12,699 bases of DNA. Source: Candidatus Bathyarchaeota archaeon (GTDB taxonomy: Archaea > Thermoproteota > Bathyarchaeia > Bathyarchaeales > Bathyarchaeaceae). Made by a program: the position numbers and the translations under genes. The stretch spans positions 1 to 12,699 of the forward strand of contig JACUTO010000031.1 in assembly GCA_014859755.1 (NCBI GenBank). The letters run 5' to 3'. Below the pieces are notes generated by a model, which was not told the DNA's origin, searched no databases, and was given only the letters and a program-made list of their open reading frames with translations. Positions 12,481-12,699 of the stretch are shown here, piece after piece; the stretch's first letter is position 1; each line of letters opens with the position of its first letter.

Positions 12481-12638
12481 ATTTGCTGTGCAACTGGCAC
12501 CAAGAAAGCAAACATCATAGATTTTAATTTACGAAAAACGAATAATTATATTCTTTGGAAGAAAGAAGCTTTTTCCACGCCTTTCTGAAGTGGCTGATTT
12601 TCCGTGCCTAACCCTTTCGCGCCCCGTTTTACGTTTTA

Positions 12639-12655
12639 ACCGGTTTATATAACTT
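12639..12655 (+). promoter_or_regulatory. Strong TATA promoter pointing out of the window
   Basis: ACCGGTTTATATAACTT is a near-consensus archaeal TATA box in otherwise gene-free sequence. Transcription would start near 12675 and run rightwards into a gene outside the window, possibly a stable RNA starting around the final GCGCGCGC. The rest of 12481-12638 holds the leader and AT-rich promoter of the SerK-like gene (for example TTAAAAT near 12513-12519, minus strand) and nothing else I can name. Confidence 0.5.
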
Positions 12656-12699
12656 TTCAGAACATTCAAAAAACCCTGTCAAACAACTATAGCGCGCGC

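Noticed and set aside
1..12699. CRISPR arrays, insertion-sequence transposases and integrase genes
   Set aside because: No regular repeat-spacer pattern, no DDE or tyrosine-recombinase motifs were seen in any frame, so the candidate mobile elements have no recombinase in this window.

Overview
The window is archaeal. It has an archaeal-type UMP kinase, a tRNA-Leu gene whose D-arm carries an apparent bulge-helix-bulge intron and whose CCA end is encoded, a ParB-fold protein resembling the archaeal serine kinase SerK, a short TrmO, AT-rich TATA-type promoters 20-35 bp upstream of starts, GGTGA/GGAGG ribosome binding sites and frequent GTG/TTG starts. The mix (heterodisulfide-reductase-like protein, GH3-like adenylate former, zinc-ribbon membrane protein) suggests a TACK or Bathyarchaeia-like lineage, but this is an impression and not a placement.

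Layout. 1-936: 3' part of a heterodisulfide-reductase-like Fe-S protein (+). 997-2247: MFS transporter (-), with two operator-like palindromes upstream. 2478-3320: metallo-beta-lactamase-fold hydrolase (-), divergent from UMP kinase (3472-4149, +). 4177-4362: small zinc-ribbon protein (-). 4518-4623: intron-bearing tRNA-Leu(CAA). 4637-5148: overlapping pair, a predicted BECR-fold nuclease and a DUF2283 protein (-), followed at 5276 by an exact 44-bp second copy of the tRNA-Leu 3' half. 5709-6908: a strongly diverged homologue of the RNA ligase RtcB (+). 6909-7508: about 600 bp with tRNA-like debris and a 50-bp composite palindrome. 7509-8399: FAH-family hydrolase (-). 8504-9643: GH3-like adenylate-forming protein (+). 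9654-10016: zinc-ribbon membrane protein (-). 10134-11123: family-2-like glycosyltransferase (-). 11163-11591: TrmO-like tRNA methyltransferase (+). 11602-12480: SerK-like protein (-). A strong TATA element near 12650 points to a gene beginning just past the right edge.

The most unusual part is 4.5-7.3 kb. A tRNA gene serves as one end of what looks like an integration site (intact tRNA, small toxin-antitoxin-like cassette, duplicated tRNA 3' half). Next to it lies a divergent RtcB-type ligase flanked by sequences that look like decayed inverted repeats. RtcB enzymes rejoin cleaved RNA and BECR-fold proteins often cleave RNA, so this may be a small accessory RNA-damage and RNA-repair locus at a spliced tRNA gene. 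The motifs and repeats can be seen in the sequence; the system-level reading is inference. The remaining genes look like ordinary chromosomal metabolism.
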